From: Phanerochaete sordida
Taxonomy: Eukaryota; Basidiomycota; Agaricomycetes; Polyporales; Phanerochaetaceae
Length of the DNA stretch: 64,000 nucleotides
Assembly (NCBI GenBank): GCA_019973155.2
Contig: BPQB01000010.1
Span: 62,001 to 126,000 of the forward strand
Direction: 5' to 3'
Shown: one piece after another, positions 36,903 through 48,540 of the stretch
How positions within the stretch are numbered: position 1 is the stretch's first letter
Layout of the letters: each line of letters starts with the position of its first letter
The notes under the pieces: generated by a model
Told to the model about the DNA's origin: nothing
What the model saw: the letters and a program-made list of their open reading frames with translations, nothing else
Database searches by the model: none
Made by a program: the position numbers and the translations under genes

Positions 36903-38103
36903 ATTTTATATACTTGCGCTGTGTCTGTATCCCGCAGTGTAAATTTCCGCGCAGTACTTACTGGTACAATATACTCATCTCGGGCCTCCACGGGCTTCAG
37001 TTATACCGATATCGCGAAGACTGTCGTCCTCAGCTGCTTAGCTTAACTTACGATTTGCGTGTGTGAGGAGTCCTGGCTAATTTCATATTAGCGACTGTCG
37101 TCGCTCGCCCTGGCACTCAACCACCGGCTGAATGACTGAGCTGCAGAGCATCTGCGCGAGCAGTAATATACAAAACGCTTGACTTACGCACATGCCATGC
37201 CCCAAGCCAGTCGCCCTCAATTTCACGGCGGCCTATTGAAGGTAAGAAGCATCAAAGGCATCGTCATGATTGATAAACTGCGATCATGTTCGACATGGGA
37301 GCAACAGGCAATGGATGCCTTTCCACAGCGTTTTTATGCAGTGTAGATTCTAGTGCCGAAGGCGAAATTCGAAGTCTAGAATCTATTGACATAGATCTAC
37401 GGAACCACAGCACGGACTACGAGACGAAGAGCAAAAAAGCGGAGGGCGAATGCGAGCTGTGAGCGTGGTGACGTTATTGTAGCTTGTTCGTCGAGTTTGG
37501 GTAGAAAGTTCTGCGTATGAGTCCTTCCACACTAGATTCGCCAGCCAGTCCGGTCGCTGCGCTCTGTGGGGACCACAGCGTCTATGCACCACTTTCGGAC
37601 AAGTGATGCGACGCGAGCTTGCATGAAACCGGCTGTGGGACGAGCCTACTTCCACACATCCAGCCTCCCCTCTTGGACAGTTAGCAAGGCGGAGGGCGGC
37701 GAAAGTGGAGGTCATGGGAGACGCAACGACAATGAGAGTCGTATGCGAGGCCGTGCGGAGTCTGAAATCATGCAAACACAGAATCTAGTCTGCGAGGGGG
37801 GTCCGACCCCTCCTCCAGATTTCGAGTCTGCAAACACACTCAACCGCACCGAGACAACGGTAAACAAGATCTGCCGGGATGCCGCGTCCGATTTTTCTGA
37901 AATCTGGTCTACAGAGCTCTCCAGACGGCTGTGGAAAGGCATCCAATAACGCTATATCGCCCGCAATCAGCAAGGCTGAATTTCAGAGCAAGCATATGAA
38001 GGACGTACCGTCCCTCGCGCGATTCCTTGCACTGTCCACTCTCAACATCAACTCGACATCGCCTCGCAAGTAACCACACATCCCAGTCCGCGCCTGCTAG
38101 TCC
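36903..38103. other. gene-free 1.2-kb stretch
   Basis: AT-richer than the flanks. No exon chain or motif was found on either strand; the open frames at 37383-37775 (minus) and 37566-37949 (plus) overlap and look random. Confidence 0.45.
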
Positions 38104-39786
38104 TCACGTCCCGCGTGCCGGTCCTTCGCCGTCTCCCTCGGCAGACGTCCCCGCCTCCGATTCCGCCGAGTCCGCGTGGAGTGCCTGCATGCGAGCACTG
38201 TCTGCGGCGGCACAGGACGCGCGCACGGCGCGCAACAGTCTTTGCAGACCGGGGTCTTGGCTGCCGCCTTCGAAATAGCGGCGGCGGCGGCCCAAGTGAG
38301 TCCACGAGGCGCGCCGCAAAGCCCATTCTGCGCGCTGCTCAGTGCCGAGCGCGACAGTCACGCCGTCGCGCGTGACGCTTGTCGGTGCGAGGAGGAGGTC
38401 TTGAACCGAGGAGACCAGCGGAGGGCCCGCGCCGCCGCCAGCGGCTCCCATCGCCAGTACCAGTGTGATGAAGACGCGGGCAGGGTCTGCGGCCGCGAGC
38501 AGTCGCGATAGGACGCGTTTCTCCAGTATGCCACAGATCAGGTCTGTGTACTGGGCCTCTGTGGTACACGCTATGTCCAGTGTATGTGGTCCCGTGTCAT
38601 TTGTCTCCGTATACCTGTTTTCCAACTCTTGGACGAATGTGCATGGGTCGGTCCCGGCTAGGCTGGGACACGTGAAGGAGATGGATTCCATGGCTATGGT
38701 CGGATCCGGCTGAGCAGGCTCATGTGTTTGCACCAATGTAATACGGCAGAGGTCTGTGTCTTCGTAGCAAAAACGTGTAGCTTCTGAAGAGGGTCGGTCT
38801 TGTCAGTATAGATCCGGGTGCGGTGCGATGCAGATATGGGTGGCGTACGGACCAGATTTAGAATGTTGTTGTTGAGTGCATCGTATGCTAGCGTATGCAT
38901 TTTGGGTCTTTTCAGATACGCATGAATAGACAAGAGTGAAGCGTTTCAAGATGAGATCCATGGCATTATCGTGTAGCTGCTGATGCCCCTGGTCGGAGGA
39001 CAACACATTGCACAAGTGGAGCCAAGGAATCAAATCCTCTTGCCTTTTGACGCAGTCCTGCATTTGTATGACCATGCGATACGCGCCAGGCGCAATTGGC
39101 GAATGACGAGGAGCATGAGGCAGTGCCCTAGCTCTAAGAGATACCGCCGAAGCCCCCTCACAGAAAGAAAGGCGATCCAGAATGAGCTGTTGAATCCGCA
39201 TGTGTCTGAGTGAGGCCACTAAGGTATACGCCGATGGAAGTTGTATGTTTGATAAATGGACCAGGGACAGCTCAGTGGTATTCATCGACAAGGTCCTGGG
39301 GAGAGGTGCGGTTGGAAGGGATCGGATGTTCGGCAGAGGGTGATTCTCGGGATGATCTGGGCCATCCTCGAGAATGCATATGATCGTCCATGATAACGAG
39401 AAAGGATGAGCACAATGGGGAAAGGTGTTCTGTGGCGCCTTGAGGAATAGTTGATGGCTCCACGGAGTGCTGGGAGATGACAGGTTTTCGTGAAGTTCGA
39501 GAGAGTGGATGTAAGCTCGCAGCCCGAGCTCACAGCCTAGGGAGTCGGGAGCATCGAGCAGGGAGTACAGCTCGGACACGTCCTCTGCACTCCGCAGCGC
39601 GATGACGTTGAAGAGAATGGGTCTAATGGTCTTGGCCCAGTGACGGCATGTCAAGCTGCAGGCCGTGAGGCCCTTCTTCCAGTACGTCGATGAAAAGGGT
39701 CCGACGTGGTTTGGGCGATCGTCCAACCGCACCAGCACGGCTTGGAGTAGCTCCCCGGCCAAATGTTCGCCTAAGCTAGAAGACAT
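38104..39786 (-). CDS. F-box-like protein
   Basis: Two exons (39786-38853 and 38783-38104) joined by a 69-nt intron with donor GTCCGT keep frame and give 537 residues. The N-terminus MSSSLGEHLAGELLQAVL followed by LTACSLTCRHWAKTIRPILFNVIAL is a typical agaricomycete F-box-like signature (L-P/A-x-E-L, then C-x-x-x-C-R-x-W and a P-x-L-F motif). The rest has loosely leucine-rich segments (IRSLPTAPLPRTL, SLVHLSNIQLPSAYTL) and a second domain starting near MESISFTCPSL. Such proteins select targets for SCF ubiquitin ligases; they are very numerous and fast-evolving in mushrooms. The substrate is unknown. The C-terminal ~80 residues are charged and Ala-rich. Confidence 0.75.
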
Positions 39787-40148
39787 CAGCGCTATACTGA
39801 GATACACGAAACGCACCACTTTCAGCCCCTGCGGCGGATGCAGGAGGTGGTGGGGAAGGGGGAAAGGGAGCGACAGCCTCATCACTATCCAGCCACAGCT
39901 TATATAGACTCGCTATGCTCCGAGATTATACTGCGTCGTGAACCTTGTAAAGGGTGTCATAATCGGAGATGCCGTGGTGACCTGTGAATTCGCGACATCG
40001 AAAGCACATATGCAGCTGCACAATGTTGTATTTCGCGATAGACCAAGCTGTGTCACGCCGTACCTGTTCAAACATACTCTACCTGCAATTTGTGTTGTCT
40101 GGTGTGATGTGTATATCTGCTGTGATAGAAATGCTAGGCCGCCTCCAG
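39787..40148. other. intergenic between F-box gene and TAN1
   Basis: Promoter of the F-box gene on one side and 3' end of TAN1 on the other. A TATA box lies inside. Confidence 0.5.
39899..39906 (-). promoter_or_regulatory. TATA box of the F-box-like gene
   Basis: TATATAAG on the minus strand, 113-120 bp upstream of the start codon at 39786, a usual distance for a fungal TATA box. Confidence 0.5.
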
Positions 40149-41395
40149 TCACGTCTCATGCTCGATCACAGCGGGCACAGGAGGTTCCGCTGACTTGCTG
40201 CCAGTCACGGCGTTCATGCGTCCCCCGTCGTCCTTGAACCCTGGCTCCTCTGCCTTCGCGATCTCCATCACGTTGAACTTCTGCAGCCGGTAGTAATCGC
40301 GTACGACGCTGACGCCGCATACACTCTGCATTTTTGTCAACACCGGAGAAGCGCGCGGAAGGCGGCAGCAGACGCACTTTGAAGATCTCCATGAGAATGA
40401 ACACCTCGGGATCCTCCAGGTCGACCTTGCACGTCGTGGGGACGCACTTCGCCACCTCCTCGATGATCTTTGGGCGTGTGAGCGTGTTGTGATTGCGCAT
40501 GCGCAGCTCAATTTTGTACTGGCTCACGGTGAGAAAAAACGCGGCAGTTGAGGAGTACTGAACGTACTCTGAAGGTCGCGCCATCCGCCAAGAAGGGCGC
40601 CAGAAGCTTGGTGCAGAGGGAGGTGATTTCTTGCATATTTGTGATGCAAGTCGTTGCAACGGGAGTGAGTCTTTGCACGGCTCTGTGCGCAAGTTACAAT
40701 GTGCTGATGGGAGAGCATATTTATTGCGCACCGTGTTCGCGTTACGCCCGACTCTACAATGTCTGCGATGTATCTCGTGACCAGCTTCACCGGGTCGACC
40801 GGCGGTTTGCACGATATCGCGATAACTGCAAGAATCATTGAACTTTTCCCTATACCGCTGTCAAAGGCGCGAACACATACAGCATGCAGTATTAGTCTGA
40901 CAACTCGCTGCAAAGCCCCGAACCAATAAGCATTCCCCGAGAGCTACAGTGCAACAGGACGTACCGAACCTTGTCTCTTTCTTCGGCCGCTTCATCCCTG
41001 ACATCTCCTTGGCTATCGCCTTCTCGATGTCCTCGTCCTCATCTTCGTCCTCATCGCTGCCTTCTGCGGCCCGACTCTGGCCGCTTTCCGCAGGCCACAT
41101 TTCTGTAGCTACCTGTGCGCACGACGTACAATGAGCTGATGAACGATACGCATCGCGAAGAGGCGCACCTGGTCAAAAAGCTCATATAACTCTCCGACAG
41201 CTTGTCTCTCCTTTCCACGAATACAGGTGACCCAGACACCAGGACCCTCGATGCTCATGCGGATTGGGGTGCCATCCTAGGACTTCAGCAATTAGCGCGA
41301 TGTTTGGCTCGTATGTGCATTGGCCAGCTTACATGCTTGTATCGCCTCCGCGGCTTGTCCCTCGCGTCCCTTTTGCGTTTGTTGCCGTCAGACAT
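40149..41395 (-). CDS. TAN1: THUMP-domain tRNA acetylation adaptor TAN1 (THUMPD1)
   Basis: TAN1 helps the acetyltransferase Kre33/NAT10 make N4-acetylcytidine at position 12 of tRNA-Leu and tRNA-Ser. The start MSDGNKRKRDARDKPRRR at 41395 is basic, as in the family. Exon 2 encodes GPGVWVTCIRGKERQAVGELYELFDQ, matching the yeast GTSGIYATC-x-RRHERQA region. An acidic linker follows (DEDEDEDEDIEKAIAKEM). The THUMP part includes KLVTRYIADIVESGVTRTR, then AVQRLTPVATTC, YKIELRMRNHNTLTR, CKVDLEDPEVFILMEIFK and SVCGVSVVRDYYRLQKFNV. The gene is split by at least six introns, one of which is about 35 nt. The protein ends AVIEHET. Start codon and tRNA-Thr gene are about 100 bp apart on opposite strands. 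Confidence 0.88.
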
Positions 41396-41498
41396 GCTGC
41401 AGTGCTCAAGAGAAAAGGTCGAGAATAGCGAGAATGAGCTGCACTGGAGTGGAATAACACGATCACTACATATTGTAAACAGTTACGGATTTACCAAT

Positions 41499-41593
41499 GC
41501 CTCGTTGGCGTAGTGGTAGCGCGTCGCACTTGTATTCTTACGTATTACGTAATCACAATGCGAAGGTCACTCGTTCAACCCGGGTACGAGGCA
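41499..41593 (+). tRNA. tRNA-Thr (anticodon TGT) with a 23-nt intron
   Basis: The cloverleaf is complete: acceptor GCCTCGT pairs with ACGAGGC; the D arm GCGTAGTGGTAGCGC carries the A box; the anticodon stem is TCGCA/TGCGA with loop CT-TGT-A and an intron at 41535-41557 after position 37; the T arm is ACTCG-TTCAACC-CGGGT with the B box. The mature length is 72 nt with discriminator A. The intron position is the standard one for nuclear tRNAs. Confidence 0.93.
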
Positions 41594-41598
41594 TTTTT
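41594..41598 (+). terminator. RNA polymerase III terminator
   Basis: Five T residues directly after the tRNA discriminator base, the usual Pol III stop signal. Confidence 0.8.
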
Positions 41599-41965
41599 AT
41601 TATCATCGGGTCTCGCAATTATTTTACACCGTTACAGTGGTCTAAGGCTCCAACCGTTCAGTTTACATGTACATTTCTCAAGATAAACACATGGAAACGG
41701 TTGTAAACGTGTGTAAACGGTTTATATATAGTACACACATAGTTTCCTCCGTGCATTCTGCTCTGAACCTTGAATTAAATCGTTTCATGATCCGTAAAGG
41801 CTTCCTGCGGATGCCCGCAAGAAACATGCCCGCCTAGCGGCGGACGTCGGCCTCACGAAGGCCATGCGTCGCCTCGCGGCGCGCGGGGGCGCCGCTCGGG
41901 GCGGCGGGTTGGCGGCTTATGGACGCTCGGCTTACGCCGAGCATCCATCTAGGCGTGCTCGCGCG

Positions 41966-42003
41966 AGGTCATTCGTTCAACCCGGGTACGAGGCATTTTT
42001 ATT
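41966..42003 (+). repeat. second copy of the tRNA-Thr 3' half with terminator
   Basis: 38 nt identical to 41564-41601 except for one C-to-T change. The copy contains the variable loop, T arm (B box), acceptor 3' strand, discriminator A and T5 run, but no 5' half precedes it. It is a partial duplicate, not a functional tRNA gene. Confidence 0.9.
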
Positions 42004-42278
42004 GCCACAGCCTCTGAGACTATCGTCGACTATCAAGATTCGATTGAGAACCATTTTAACCGTTGAAGTTTAGACACAGAGGCGAGTGAGAAGCCTGCGC
42101 TCAACAGGGAGGGCCGATGTCTGAGTCTCAAACTGAGAGTGTCTCTGCCTGATTATGGTCCTTACGCGTGCCAAGGACAAATTTTCCACCAGACTGCCCG
42201 GCTGGACAGTATAACAGTGCGATATATTGAATCGACGCGCGAAGCAGTCCAAACACAAGTGTGTCGACCACGTTGGTG

Positions 42279-43205
42279 TCATGACTGCATGTTGTACTCC
42301 TCGTCGATCGCGGCCACAAAGTCGAGCATCTGGGCTGGAGTCACTAGACGCAAACCGCAGTCATTCGTAGATACTTACAAGCTGATGTCTCTTCTCTGCC
42401 ATGGCCTTTCCAGGCACGGTCTTGAGCTGCTCTCGGATGTGGAAGAGCTTGTCGTAAAAATGCTGAATGGCCGTGTTCGGGCGCGCAGGGTCGTCGGACG
42501 CGGCATACAGCGGTCTATGCAGAGCACGTCAGACTGTGGTACAAATGCGAGAAGGGCCAAGACTCGCCTATTTACCGCAGCGCTGTACGCGGCGCAGCGA
42601 ACGATGCCTGGGGGATATAATAGTGAAGTAGAGTACGCGGAGGCGAATAATGCAAGTCTCACCGAAGGCGCCGATGGCATCGAGCCTGTCAGCGTCCTGC
42701 ACGCAGTGCAGCTCGACACACTCCCGGTGCCAGTCCGTGATGAGACCGGCCTCGCGGAGCTTCTTCTCGGTGCTCCAGGAGACGTTCGTGACGACCTTCG
42801 CGATGTCACGTGCGCGTCCGTCCTTCACGAGGTCCATGCCGGACTCTGCGGCCCACTGCTCAAAGTAGGGCAGGAAGAACGCGTACGGGTCCGCAGCCTG
42901 CTCAGGGGTGACATACTTCTTGTCCAGGACGTCATGCAGAAGCGCGGCGAGCTCGACTGTGAGAAGGTCGGGCGTGCGGGCGCTGCCGTCCGCAGAGACG
43001 GTCTTTGCGAGGTGCATCGCGGTCCGCCGGACACGCTGCACTGCACGTCGTCTTCCACGGTGAGAACTGCGGGCCCGTGCGTCGATGCGAACGCGTACTT
43101 GCCGTGGAAGTTGTCGTGAGAAGGGTCGTAGCGGGCCATCGTCTCCTCGACGAGCTTTTCTGCGGCCGCGATGAGCTTTGCCTCGGCTGCGCTGGGGTAC
43201 GGCAT
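42279..43205 (-). CDS. HD-domain metal-dependent phosphohydrolase
   Basis: The start MPYPSAAEAKLIAAAEKLV is at 43205. The HD-domain motifs are in order: SHDNFHVQRVRRTAMHLAK (first His), ELAALLHDVLDKKY (the HD pair), a middle THVSWSTEKK-type segment (VTNVSWSTEKKLR) and QDADRLDAIGAFG (last Asp). The protein ends FVAAIDEEYNMQS at 42279. The first intron, 43041-43102, starts with GC (ACG then GCAAGT); only its removal joins FH to VQRVRRTA, which is the consensus. Bacterial YedJ and related fungal proteins of this size are thought to act on nucleotides or other phosphate esters, but the substrate here is unknown. It is divergent from the zinc transporter. Confidence 0.85.
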
Positions 43206-43429
43206 GGCTAGGATGGGCGCGAGATGAGAAAAGGGCGTGACAAAGCCCGCGGTGAATTGCACATCGTCCCGTCGCGTGTGCTGGATGAGCGCGTCGGGGA
43301 AAAAGCGAGGGCGATCACTTGGCTTCCGCAAAAGGGAAAACCACGCGCGCGATCAGCCGTCGAAGCCGCCCGGTGTCACCTCCGTGGCAAGCACCGCCTG
43401 GGATTGTCAAGCACCCCGACGCGACGACC
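43206..43429. promoter_or_regulatory. shared divergent promoter region (HD gene / zinc transporter)
   Basis: The two start codons are 224 bp apart on opposite strands, so both promoters lie here. No clear TATA box was seen. Confidence 0.4.
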
Positions 43430-45609
43430 ATGGCCTTCCTCAACCGCAGGGCCCTCCTGCTCCTCGCCGTCCTGGCCAGCGTCGTTCTCGCCTCGACGGT
43501 CGTCACCGAGGTCGGCGACACGGCCTCCGTGCTGGTGAGTACCAGTGTGCTCCGTGTGGGGTCGCGGCCGGATGCAGAGCACCGCTCGCGTCCCAGTGAC
43601 CGCCGGCCGTGCTCGTGTGGGCGTGCTCACGACGCTCATTCTGCGTGTAGGACACAGAAATCTACAAATGCGACCCTGTGAAACGACTGGGCTCGCTCAA
43701 GGAAGAGCTCGAGGCGGCGGAGTCGCCAATCATGCGACAGATCTTCGCCTGGCTCTTTCCCTTTGGGCCAGCATGGAACTCAAGTGCGTCAGGGCACCTA
43801 CTATGCCGCGCGAGTCATGGGGACTAACTGTCTCTGTACGCGGTAGTCCTGGGTACCTTCTACATCAGCTCGTAAGCAAAGCCGGCAGCTATCATACCCT
43901 GAACACGCTGACACTCCGTGCTCGTGCCTGCGATGTTCTGCAGAGTACCCAACTTCATTCTCGCATTCATACCGGCGGAGATCAACCCCAACACGCTCAA
44001 TACAATGACTGCGTTCGCAGTATGTGCATATGCCGGCATGTTCCCATTGCCAGTCGTACCTGACGAACGTGCAGACTGGCGGACTCCTGTCTGACGTATT
44101 CCTGCACCTCGTCCCACATTCGTTCATGGGAGAACACCAGGATGGCGGAGTCCACTTTGTCATGGTCGAGGAAAAGCGGAACATTCTGATAGGGTGCCCA
44201 TCGCTTCCAACGCTCGTTTCACCCGCGATGTCTGACGTGCAGCTCTCAGGCTAGGGATTTTCGTTGGCTTCGCGTCCTTCTTCATCATGGAGAAGACGCT
44301 GCGCGTCCTAGGCGGAGACAGCGAGCACGCACATGGGCACTCGCACTCTCACTCGGAGGCCCCCGAGGCCCACTCTTCAGCCGTCTCTGTGGACTCACCC
44401 TCGTCTAGCGGTCTCAAATCCAGAAAGTCTGAGAAGGGTTCGATCGATGACGCGTCAGAGCCTGACGGCGATGCGCCTGCAAAATCCGGCGCCCAGGCTT
44501 CGAAGCTCTCGGCTTACCTGAACCTTTTTGGTGACTTCGTCCACAATATGTAAGTCATCCACGGGTCACGATATTGAAGCTTGAGTTAACCGTTCGTTTG
44601 GTAGTACCGATGGCCTCGCGTACGTTTCGCACCAACGTTCCAGAAAGACGCGACGCTCACCCACTTTCGTATCCACATTCCAGCATGGCAGCCTCGTTCT
44701 ACTCATCCCCTCTTATTGGAGCAACTACGACCTTGGCGTGCTTTGCGCACGAAATCCCGCATGAGATCGCCGATTACTCTATTCTCATCCGCAGTGGATT
44801 CACGAAGCGACAAGCCATGCAGTCGCAATTCCTGACGGCCGTCGGTGCCTTTGTGAGCGGCATCCATCGTGTAACCGGTTCATAAACCCAACTGATTGGC
44901 GACTCTGTCTGTCGCTCCCCTGTTTCTCCTCTGCTCGGCCCACCTTCTGATTTCGCCCGGCTTGACGCAACCTTGACAAAACCCGGGGGACGGTGACTGA
45001 AGATCGGGTGCGTTGCATTTCCACTGCATTGCCGACGATATACGGGCTGGCTGACCGTCCGCTGATCATGACAGCACGTTCATGGGCATCGCCATTCACA
45101 ACCTCTCCACATCTGGACAGGTCGAGGCAGCCACGACCGACCTCGCCGCCGCAGTGCGGCAGAGCGCGCCGGGCCTACTTGGCACCACGGTTCAGCTGGC
45201 TGATCTGGTACGAGAGCTGCCCTTGCCCTTCTCTCCGTGTCTTCTGACCCGGCCGCGAACGTGCCTGCTGCAGGTCATCCCCTTTGTAGCGGGGGGCTTC
45301 ATGTACATTGGCGCGGTGGCGGTGTTGCCGACGTGCGTAGCACCCGCCCGGGCTCAGGCGCGCGGGCACATTCTCACAGCGCGTCGCTTTTGGCAGGCTC
45401 CTGGCGGAAAGCAAGAGCGGCAAGCAGGCGCTGCGCGAGGTGCGGCGACCCGCCTGACTCGCGCGGAATATTCTGGTGCTGACCTGGGCATTTGGCAGTT
45501 CGCGGCGATGGCGTTCGGCGTGCTGTGCATGTTCTTTGTGGCGTGAGTGCTGCCGTTCTGGCTGTGCCGAGGGTGACCCGCTGATGGCGTGTCCAGTTGG
45601 AACGAGTAG
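43430..45609 (+). CDS. ZIP-family zinc transporter, KE4/SLC39A7 type
   Basis: The protein begins with a signal-anchor (MAFLNRRALLLLAVLASVVLA). Membrane segments include VLGTFYISSVPNFILAFIP and GGLLSDVFLHLVPHSF. A His-rich cytosolic loop contains EHAHGHSHSHSE. The two core metal-site motifs are HNITDGLA, split by the intron at about 44551-44605, and CFAHEIPHEIADYSIL. Later segments are PFVAGGFMYIGAVAVLP and DLGIWQFAAMAFGVLCMFFVA, and a last short exon encodes WNE with a stop at 45607-45609. KE4-type carriers move zinc from the endoplasmic reticulum or Golgi into the cytosol. The gene has many short introns. Confidence 0.88.
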
Positions 45610-46538
45610 ACATTTTGGGTCGTGTGACATCGCGTGCGAGGGTGGATGGGAATAAATACATGGGTGATCTTCGGTGCCGCGCCTGACGGGGCGAGAAGAC
45701 AATGGAGAGACGTGCTCGTGCGTGCGAGAAGGTGTTTTGGCTCGGACGCAGTCCCGGTAGACGCAGGCAGACGCGGTGCGAGCGGGGTATGCAGAGGGTC
45801 TGGCGTCAGCTGTGGGCGCATTTGTGGAAGACGGCGATCGGAGCGAAGCTTAACGTATGAGCTAGTTGCTTCTGCACGACGTCAACGCCGTGCGTAGGGC
45901 CAGGAGCAGGCCCTGTCGAGATGCAGCGTTCGCCGCGCAGAGCTCGGCGGCAGGCGAGGCGGTGGTGGTCGTGCGCTGGGATCAGGCGTGCAGGGACCGG
46001 GCCCCCGGAGGCCGAGGAACGTGCGCGCTGGTATTGGTCGGGGCGTATGTGGGAACTGGAAATGGCTGGTTGGGTACCGACGGCCATGTCGTGGCTTACC
46101 GCGGCCGCAAAATCGAGCTGAGCTCAGACGTCTCACAAGCCGCTTCCTCATAAGCCCCCGCCCCTGTCCTTTATTTCAACGCTCTCTCTCGCCGGTCGTG
46201 TGCCCCTCTCTCCTCCTCCCACAGCGCACGCCAGCCCCGTCCTGCTCGCCCAGCGCGCGCTGCACATCCGCCGGATCCTATCCCAGCTCCGTCGGGCCAT
46301 CAGAAAATCCACCGCCAGTCCCGCACGCAGCCCTCAGCTTGCTGTCGTCCCCTGCCGCCGCCCTACGTACCCTACCACCCCTACTACTACTGTGAGACGT
46401 CAGTCACTCGCATTACGTCCTCCCTCCGCTGCGCCAACTGACATAACATCGCCTCCGGCTCCAGTTCTTCCGCTCCCGCATTGCAACTTCCTCCCGAACA
46501 CTCACCATCCGCCTCCAGCCCGCTACACATCTTTTATA
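45610..46538. other. intergenic, including leader of the Nudix gene
   Basis: No supported gene. From about 46200 to the Nudix start the frame is open and in phase with the Nudix protein, which would add a Pro/Arg-rich extension if translated. Otherwise this is promoter and leader, with a C/T-rich tract. Confidence 0.45.
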
Positions 46539-47170
46539 ATGAGCAACAAAGGCCGGTCAACACCTCGCATCGTATGCTGCGCCATTCCCATTGCCCGCGC
46601 CGCTGGGAAGGTGCTCCTAATAACAAGCCGGAAACGGCCAAGTAATTGGGTCTGTGAGTGCTCTGTTCATTGCGTTCGCGCCACCCTCCGCCCCTGTATC
46701 CGCCCGTGGCCACCAAAAACTGACGGTTTCTCTCCATGTTCGCCTCGCGGCCGCCCTACAACGCGTCAAAATCAACGCTGCAGTGCCAAAAGGAGGATGG
46801 GAGTCGACGGACGGGGTGCTCGAAGCAGCAGCCTCGAGAGAAGCCTTGGAAGAAGGTCTCACATCCTTTCCTTAACCCGCTACTCCCCATTCCTGACGCG
46901 CCTCCCTCCCTTCGTGTCCGTGCACACATGCATCTCCCTCCTGCAGCGGGCGTACGCGGCACAATCACGCGCTTCGTGACGACAATACCCTCCGCGTCGT
47001 CGACATACCACTTCTACGAGCTCGACGTCGCCGACCTCGACCAGGAGTGGCTCGAGAGCAAGGAGCGGCGGCGCGAGTGGGTCGACTACCCCGAGGCCAT
47101 CCGCCGCCTGCAGTGGAAGGCCGAGCTCGCACAGGGGCTCGCGCTCTCGTCGCTCGCGCCGCGGCGGTGA
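46539..47170 (+). CDS. Nudix hydrolase, diphosphoinositol polyphosphate phosphohydrolase (Aps1/DIPP) type
   Basis: Three exons (46539-46653, 46784-46855, 46947-47170) keep frame and give 136 residues. The Nudix box GGWESTDGVLEAAASREALEEAGVRG fits G-x5-E-x7-R-E-U-x-E-E-x-G-U and is split by the second intron inside EEA. The preceding NWVLPKGGWE is the usual PKGG motif of the diphosphoinositol and diadenosine polyphosphate hydrolases. The family cleaves beta-phosphates from inositol pyrophosphates and Ap5A/Ap6A. The start MSNKGRSTPRIVCCAIPI is at a good family position. Length is normal. Confidence 0.9.
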
Positions 47171-47915
47171 GCGGCCCCACGCGGCCCCGCCCGCCCCCGC
47201 CACGTCGGTGCCGCGCCGCGCGGCGCCTCCAAGCAGCGCGCGTCCGCCTGCGCCCCGCGCGGGAAAAGAGTCGGCGGTGGCAGGCCCGCGCGCGCCGACG
47301 ACCCCCATCCATCTCCGAACGGACGCTCCCCCGGCGACGATGCACATACCCAGCACCGCGACCCGCCCCCCGACCGCTCCTGCCTGTTGCGTTATCTTTC
47401 TTGCGTTAACCACCACACCCCCAATGCCCCCGAAAGTGCCATTCGTCCATACACTGTGCATGCCTGTCATCATTTAGAGCTTTCAGTATACTCGCCCCAT
47501 TTATCGCTTTGTCCCCGAGTCGCCTTACATCGTCGCAATGCATAGTTTACACCCCTCATATTGCTTTTTCTTATGCACGCTATACGTTGCTGCAGTTCGT
47601 TCCTCGCCATCCACACGCGCTGCGGTCGGTCCTGCTATCGTGTATATTATCCCCCGTCGACGTATTCGACTTCGTATTCCGTGGTCTCCTGTTGCCTAGT
47701 GTAGAGAGGGGTCTTATGGACATTCCGCTGTGGGTATGCTCATCTGTCACCATGGGCTGTGCGAACACGTCTCTTGCAGCGCGCGATGCTGATGGTCTGT
47801 TTTTAGGGCGGCACACGGGAGATGACGTTGCCCGACGGCGCGGGGGCAGCAAAACAGTGCGAAACCTGCTCTTGCGGATGCAAACGGACGTAACTTTCGC
47901 TATACACCGGGATCC

Positions 47916-48059
47916 TGTCAGAAAAAAGGTTCTGATATCATTAGGCGCCATGAGGCCTCAAGATGGTCTTGAGGCTCCCCCCGCATCAGGATAGGAGAGT
48001 CCGGCCTCGCGAGGCCTCGCGGGGCTCTCCCTAGGCGCCTCACGAGGCATTGCCCCGGT
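47916..48059 (+). repeat. left cluster of GCCTCG palindromes with TGTCAGAAAA edge
   Basis: Starts TGTCAGAAAA and contains nested inverted repeats: GCCTCAAGA/TCTTGAGGC around a 3-nt loop at 47955-47975, GCCTCGCGAGGC, GAGAG/CTCTC and two TAGGCGCC copies. A related cluster lies about 1 kb away in opposite orientation. Confidence 0.7.
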
Positions 48060-48540
48060 AACAATCTTCATTAATGCTCCTACTTACTTGCTTACTTTCC
48101 ATTCGTTCATTAGCTTACTTCGTTCTTACTCGGTCATCAGTTATATTATTGAACCAAAATTATCGTCATTATAATACTACATTAGCACAGGCGATCCTCT
48201 CGCAGGCTTGGTAAGTACATGACACGGATAGCGGGGAGGCTGGGGTCATGGGTGATACAACATAGTTAGATCTATGTCAATAAGTAAGCCTGAGGTGCTT
48301 GATATAGAGAGCTAGATGGACTTACCATGAGAGGGACTTGTGACGGGGTTCAGCCGCAGCGAAACGGACACGCAGGGGAGCCGCTGTGCAGCTTGCACGT
48401 CTACTAGGATGTCAGCTTTGTGCGCGCGTAGATAGGAAAACTCGACGCACCTTGTCAACAAGGACGGCGGTCAACAGTCTATGCATTATCTCCAAGCACT
48501 CAACACGCCGTAGGCCGAATGAAGAGCCCGCTGTGTGCGC

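Larger units (their letters stand above)
41594..42278. other. intergenic with hairpin-rich GC segment
   Basis: After the tRNA comes an AT-rich part with repeated GTAAACG (41690-41725). A very GC-rich segment at 41805-41965 then holds several short inverted repeats (for example GCTCGGCTTACGCCGAGC at 41926-41943). A copy of the tRNA 3' half follows. No protein gene seen. Confidence 0.55.

Noticed and set aside
41602..42003. Second functional tRNA gene
   Set aside because: Only the 3' half is present; no acceptor 5' strand, A box or anticodon arm precedes it.
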